NCBI GenBank assembly: GCA_039654915.1
Contig: CM077597.1
Span: 89,220,001-89,284,000, forward strand
Direction of reading: 5' to 3'
Length of the DNA stretch: 64,000 bases
DNA from: Aquilaria yunnanensis
Taxonomy: Eukaryota > Streptophyta > Magnoliopsida > Malvales > Thymelaeaceae
Shown here: positions 61,041 to 64,000 of the stretch, piece by piece
Layout of the letters: each line of letters starts with the position of its first letter
How positions within the stretch are numbered: position 1 is the first letter of the stretch
Translations under genes and position numbers: made by a program
Notes under the pieces: model-generated
Told to the model about the DNA's origin: nothing
The model's database searches: none
What the model saw: the letters and a program-made list of their open reading frames with translations, nothing else

Positions 61041-61147
61041 TGACGAGTGAGGCATTTAAGAGAAAAAGAAAGAAATTAGTGATTGTAGGAAACGGAAATA
61101 ACTGACTTTGAGAGTTATGGAGTACCGTATCCAGAAGGAAGAACACG

Positions 61148-61156
61148 TATTTATAG
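61148..61156 (-). promoter_or_regulatory. TATA box of copy C
   Basis: CACTATAAATACG on the minus strand, about 110 bp before the aligned start. Confidence 0.6.
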
Positions 61157-61319
61157 TGATGAAAGGATAATGCGTTTATTACACTTACGGAAGTAAGTAC
61201 ATTATTGCCAAAAGAAAAGAAAAATGACAGCTTATATGTACAGGAATCATGACCGTGGCTCTCATCTTCCACTGATTTATGTCCAGTAATGGCTTCAATG
61301 CCTTCTATAAGTCGGGGAT

Positions 61320-61853
61320 TTACTTCCCATCCAGTTTCCTTACAAACTGACAAACAGGGTCGTTTAAAGTCACATTCCCAAGACTGTAACGGTTTCGTTC
61401 TTTATGGTAAGTCCTCCACAATTTGACAATTTGACCTTGCACTTTTCCACAAGAATGCGTTTCAAGAGTATCTCGGATATCTTCCAGAGATTCCTTACGC
61501 AGGCCATTCTTAATGAATTTTCTTTTATCTTCACGATTTGTGGAGATGTATCCTAAAGAGCGACATTTAGTATTACAATTCCATCGCCCACATTTATAAC
61601 ACACGCCTAGTCTCTTTGCTCTTCGCCTTTTGGCATAACGGCTTTTACCTAAACCGGGCATGCAGGGCATAAATGCATCTGGAACTTCACCCGCCAAACG
61701 GACCTTAGCTTCAATTATCCACTGCACATTATCGGTAATGCCTTTGCGTGTAAAAACTCTGATTCTTTCACATCTAGCAAGGTAGATCTTTTTAAGGACT
61801 TTTATTGGAAGGGAAAGAAAGTATTTTCGTAGTGCAGAAAGAGTAGAATCCAT
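61320..61853 (-). CDS. Virus-NABP-like basic cysteine-motif protein, copy B
   Basis: 177 residues. The basic stretch GKSRYAKRRRAKRLG leads into a C-x2-C-x4-C-x3-C set (VCYKCGRWNCNTKC), followed by RSLGYISTNREDKRKFIKNG. In carlavirus-like nucleic-acid-binding proteins an arginine-rich run, a cysteine cluster, a G-x-I-S-x-N step and an F-I-x-x-G step occur in that order. The cysteine spacing here is shorter, so the link is suggestive. The N-terminal 60 residues (SALRKYF, LKKIYLARCERIRV) are predicted helical. The gene lies in a tandem unit of about 813-838 bp with its own TATA box. It lacks the last residues seen in the other copies. Confidence 0.65.
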   Translation of the reverse strand: MDSTLSALRKYFLSLPIKVLKKIYLARCERIRVFTRKGITDNVQWIIEAKVRLAGEVPDAFMPCMPGLGKSRYAKRRRAKRLGVCYKCGRWNCNTKCRSLGYISTNREDKRKFIKNGLRKESLEDIRDTLETHSCGKVQGQIVKLWRTYHKERNRYSLGNVTLNDPVCQFVRKLDGK

Positions 61854-61972
61854 TGATGAGAGAAGAATTTGAGAGAAAAGGGAAATGAATCAGTTATTGT
61901 AGGAGACTAGAATAACCGAATTTAGAAGTCACGGGGTATCTTATCCGCTACTTAATCAGAAGGAAGAACATG

Positions 61973-61981
61973 CATTTATAG
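61973..61981 (-). promoter_or_regulatory. TATA box of copy B
   Basis: CACTATAAATGCATG on the minus strand, about 120 bp before the start. Confidence 0.6.
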
Positions 61982-62142
61982 TGATGAAAAGGGATAACGT
62001 GTCAATTACACTTAGGGGAGCATGTACATCTGTCAAAAGAAAATGCAAACTTTTCCAAATATAACAAATTGTATGTACAGTAATTGTGACTGTGGCTCAC
62101 ATCTTCCACTGGCTTTACGTCTAGTAACGACATTAACGGCTT

Positions 62143-62691
62143 CTATGAGTCGAGGATTTGCTTCCCATCCAGTTTTCTTACAAGCTGGCAAACAGGGTCA
62201 TTTACAGTCAGATTCCCGGGACTGTAACGGTTTCGTTCTTCATGAAAAATGCTCCATAAACCAAGAAGTTCACGTTGCACAGATCCACAAGAATGCGTCT
62301 CAAGAGTCAATTGGATATCATCCAACGAGTCCTTACTCAAGCCATTCTTAATGAATCGTATTTTATCTTCTCGATTATCAGAGATCATCCCTAAAGAACG
62401 ACATTTAGTATTACAAGTCCACCGTCCACATTTATGGCAGACTTGTAACCTTTTCGCTCTTCGCTTTTTGGCATAAGAGCTTTTGCCTATACCAGGCATA
62501 TGAGACACAAATGCCTCTGGGATTTCACCTGCCAGACGAACCTTGGCTTCGATTAACCACCGCACATCTTCAGGGATTCCTTTGTGCATCAGAACTCTTA
62601 ATCGTTCACAGCGAACTTGGTAGATCTTTTTGAGAATGTTCATTGGGAGAGAAGGGCAATACTTTCGCAAGGCGGAAAAAGTAGGATCCAT
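62143..62691 (-). CDS. Virus-NABP-like basic cysteine-motif protein, copy A
   Basis: 182 residues with intact basic run (about 70-81) and cysteines at about 85, 88, 93 and 97 (VCHKCGRWTCNTKC). The tail NDPVCQLVRKLDGKQ is shared with the other copies. Its upstream region is replaced beyond about 62800: it lacks the TATA element seen for B and C and runs into the 62824-63215 repeats. A short inverted copy of its first codons (TGGATCCTACTT) lies at about 62809. Function unknown; nucleic-acid binding is inferred from composition and motif order. Confidence 0.65.
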   Translation of the reverse strand: MDPTFSALRKYCPSLPMNILKKIYQVRCERLRVLMHKGIPEDVRWLIEAKVRLAGEIPEAFVSHMPGIGKSSYAKKRRAKRLQVCHKCGRWTCNTKCRSLGMISDNREDKIRFIKNGLSKDSLDDIQLTLETHSCGSVQRELLGLWSIFHEERNRYSPGNLTVNDPVCQLVRKLDGKQILDS

Positions 62692-62823
62692 TTTCTAGAG
62701 GGAAGTAAAAGAAAGAAGAGAGGAAAGAATCAGTTATTATGGGCAACTGAGAGAACCGACTTGAGAGTCACGGAGTACCGTATCCGCCGTTTAACCGGAA
62801 AAGTGGATCCTACTTCATTTTGA

Positions 62824-63215
62824 TGTGATAGATATTTTTTATCTTGGATATTCCATCGAGCTGACGTCGATCCAGTCCTCGATTATTGAATCCATTGTCC
62901 GCTTTTGACAAATTTTCAACGACAATATTTCTTGATGTCTGCCTTATCTTTGACTACAGATATCTCTTATCTTGGATGCTGCTAAGCTGGCATCAATCCT
63001 GTCCTTCCAGGTGTAGCCTCGATTATTGAATCAATTGCCAGGCTTTTGACAATATTGTCTACTTTATATTTTTTTTGATATCTGCCTTATCTTTGGCTAT
63101 AGTTATCTCTTATCTTGGATACTACTAGCTGGCGTCAATCCGATCCTTCCAGGTGTAGCCTCGATTATTGAATCGGTAGCCAAGCTTTTGACAATATTAT
63201 CTACTTTATCCTTGA
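62824..63215. repeat. Three diverged tandem repeats of about 130-145 bp
   Basis: Each copy carries TATCTTGGAT, then GCTGGCGTCAATCC or a variant, CTCGATTATTGAATC, and GCTTTTGACAA. Copies two and three also share TCCTTCCAGGTGTAGCC and are closer to each other. The array sits upstream of copy A. Confidence 0.85.
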
Positions 63216-63299
63216 ATTCCTGATGCGGGTTGGTCCCGCATATTAGCTGTGTATCCAGTGATAGATTGGTAAGAGCTGATGACATTGAGATCTCAGCTT

Positions 63300-63760
63300 A
63301 TACTGCTGTAACTGTGCTGTGAATGTGATTTCCGTTTGGTCCTTGTTATGTAAAGGCTATGTATGCATGATATGAAATGCATGAATGCAGAGCATGTGTA
63401 ACTAATGGCTTTTTTTGTATGGATCTAGTTCTTTATGTCTTTGTTTTACTGGATCCTCTTTGTAATTGTCTTCTATCATTGAATCTCTTTATGCTTTCCA
63501 GCTGTTGTCTATTGTCTCGCTTTCCAGCTATTGTCCATTGTCTCAAAAGCCTAACTCTTTTCAAAAATCTTCTTTCCTTGATTTGCTCTTGAATTTTGGC
63601 TTCAATTTCCTTAATGTTCGCTCGCCTCATACTTTATATCTCTTCAAATACTCATCCCTTGTCATGGATTTGATACCATCAAAGGCTTTACTTTCAATGT
63701 CTGCTTTGGTGTCCGGGCTGACACATACTTATCCCCATGTTATAATCTGAATGATTGCTC
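63300..63760 (-). pseudogene. Degenerate charged coiled-coil-like ORF
   Basis: The minus strand has a short frame ending ...KSMTRDEYLKRYKV-stop. Overlapping at ATGA it has an open frame (63630-63433) with ANIKEIEAKIQEQIKERRFL and KRVRLLRQW. Read together with a one-base shift they make a continuous charged, helix-forming protein. I do not recognise it. It could be a relic of the retroelement's own coding region. Confidence 0.35.
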
Positions 63761-63805
63761 TTCCTTGAGCTCAAGTTTTGATCCATAAGACTTGCCCCCT
63801 TGTCT

Positions 63806-63979
63806 ATTGAACTTCTTTCTTGGCAGTACTATTCTTACGCTTCGTAGAGACTACTTTGCCCCCCTGAATATGGTATTTATGTGGATAAAAGGTATCATCT
63901 CGCCTTTGATTTAACAGAAGGTCGAGAATTTCTAGACCTTTGTGATGGCACTTGATCGTAAATTTCTCTTACAAGAACC
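63806..63979 (-). other. Partial open stretch at the window edge
   Basis: After a stop near 63980, the minus strand reads EKFTIKCHHKGLEILDLL and then YPHKYHIQGGKVVSTKRKNS before a stop at 63806. No domain is recognised. The G-rich AGGGGGGCAAAG near 63856-63868 resembles the polypurine tract at 56180 but is not followed by an LTR start. Confidence 0.3.
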
Positions 63980-64000
63980 ACATCTTATTAAAGAAAGACT

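Noticed and set aside
59429..62691. An integrated complete flexivirus genome
   Set aside because: No replicase, movement or coat protein frames are seen. Only the NABP-like motif order is present, in three tandem copies with TATA boxes at two of them. The cysteine spacing also differs from typical viral members.

Overview
This is nuclear DNA from a flowering plant, most likely a eudicot. The evidence is spliced genes with GT-AG introns in AT-rich spacers, coiled-coil NLR immune receptors, an ACD6-like ankyrin/PGG membrane protein, and dense nested plant transposons (solo LTRs, Mutator-like elements, Stowaway-type MITEs, Ty1/copia and Ty3/gypsy remnants). I saw no tRNA, rRNA, CRISPR or prokaryotic feature. 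The species cannot be named from the sequence.

Layout. (1) About 0.86-12.24 kb: NLR1 on the minus strand (four coding exons), its downstream flank split by a 3.3 kb solo LTR, and a MITE upstream. (2) 12.2-17.6 kb: repeats and two terminal-inverted-repeat elements, the second ending about 130 bp before (3) a three-exon ankyrin/PGG gene on the plus strand, 17.72-20.25 kb. (4) 20.3-24.4 kb: AT-rich spacer with a decayed LTR-like block. (5) 24.4-44.2 kb: a large inverted duplication. One arm carries intact NLR2 (minus) and the other carries NLR3 (plus), a pseudogene that lost most of its NB-ARC domain and its first LRR half. Several DNA transposons sit at the centre. (6) 44.2-52.5 kb: a MULE-like element, repeats, a second solo LTR and a broken copia gag. 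(7) 52.5-64 kb: a minus-strand Ty3/gypsy-type 3' LTR with its polypurine tract, a 2.6 kb tandem-repeat array, an intronless LOG cytokinin-activating gene, and three tandem copies of a small basic cysteine-motif protein gene that resembles plant-virus nucleic-acid-binding proteins.

Two observations stand out. First, all three NLR loci keep a C-terminal exon encoding a DUF4219/UBN2 (copia Gag-like) domain. Its splice phases match the NLR exons, so a retrotransposon Gag domain appears to have become part of an NLR family. Second, the minus-strand cluster of LOG plus three virus-NABP-like genes has related upstream regions, a matching TATA box in three of the four, and lies on the internal side of a gypsy-type PPT and 3' LTR. 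That LTR also carries a SKP1 C-terminal fragment and five hairpin modules with compensatory base changes. This looks like a retroelement that has taken up several foreign genes.

The three NLR loci share flanks, introns and a promoter MITE, so they come from one duplicated block. Copies without an insertion act as natural empty sites that confirm two transposon insertions exactly: the solo LTR (TSD CATAT) and a MULE (9-bp TSD ATCTTTTTG).
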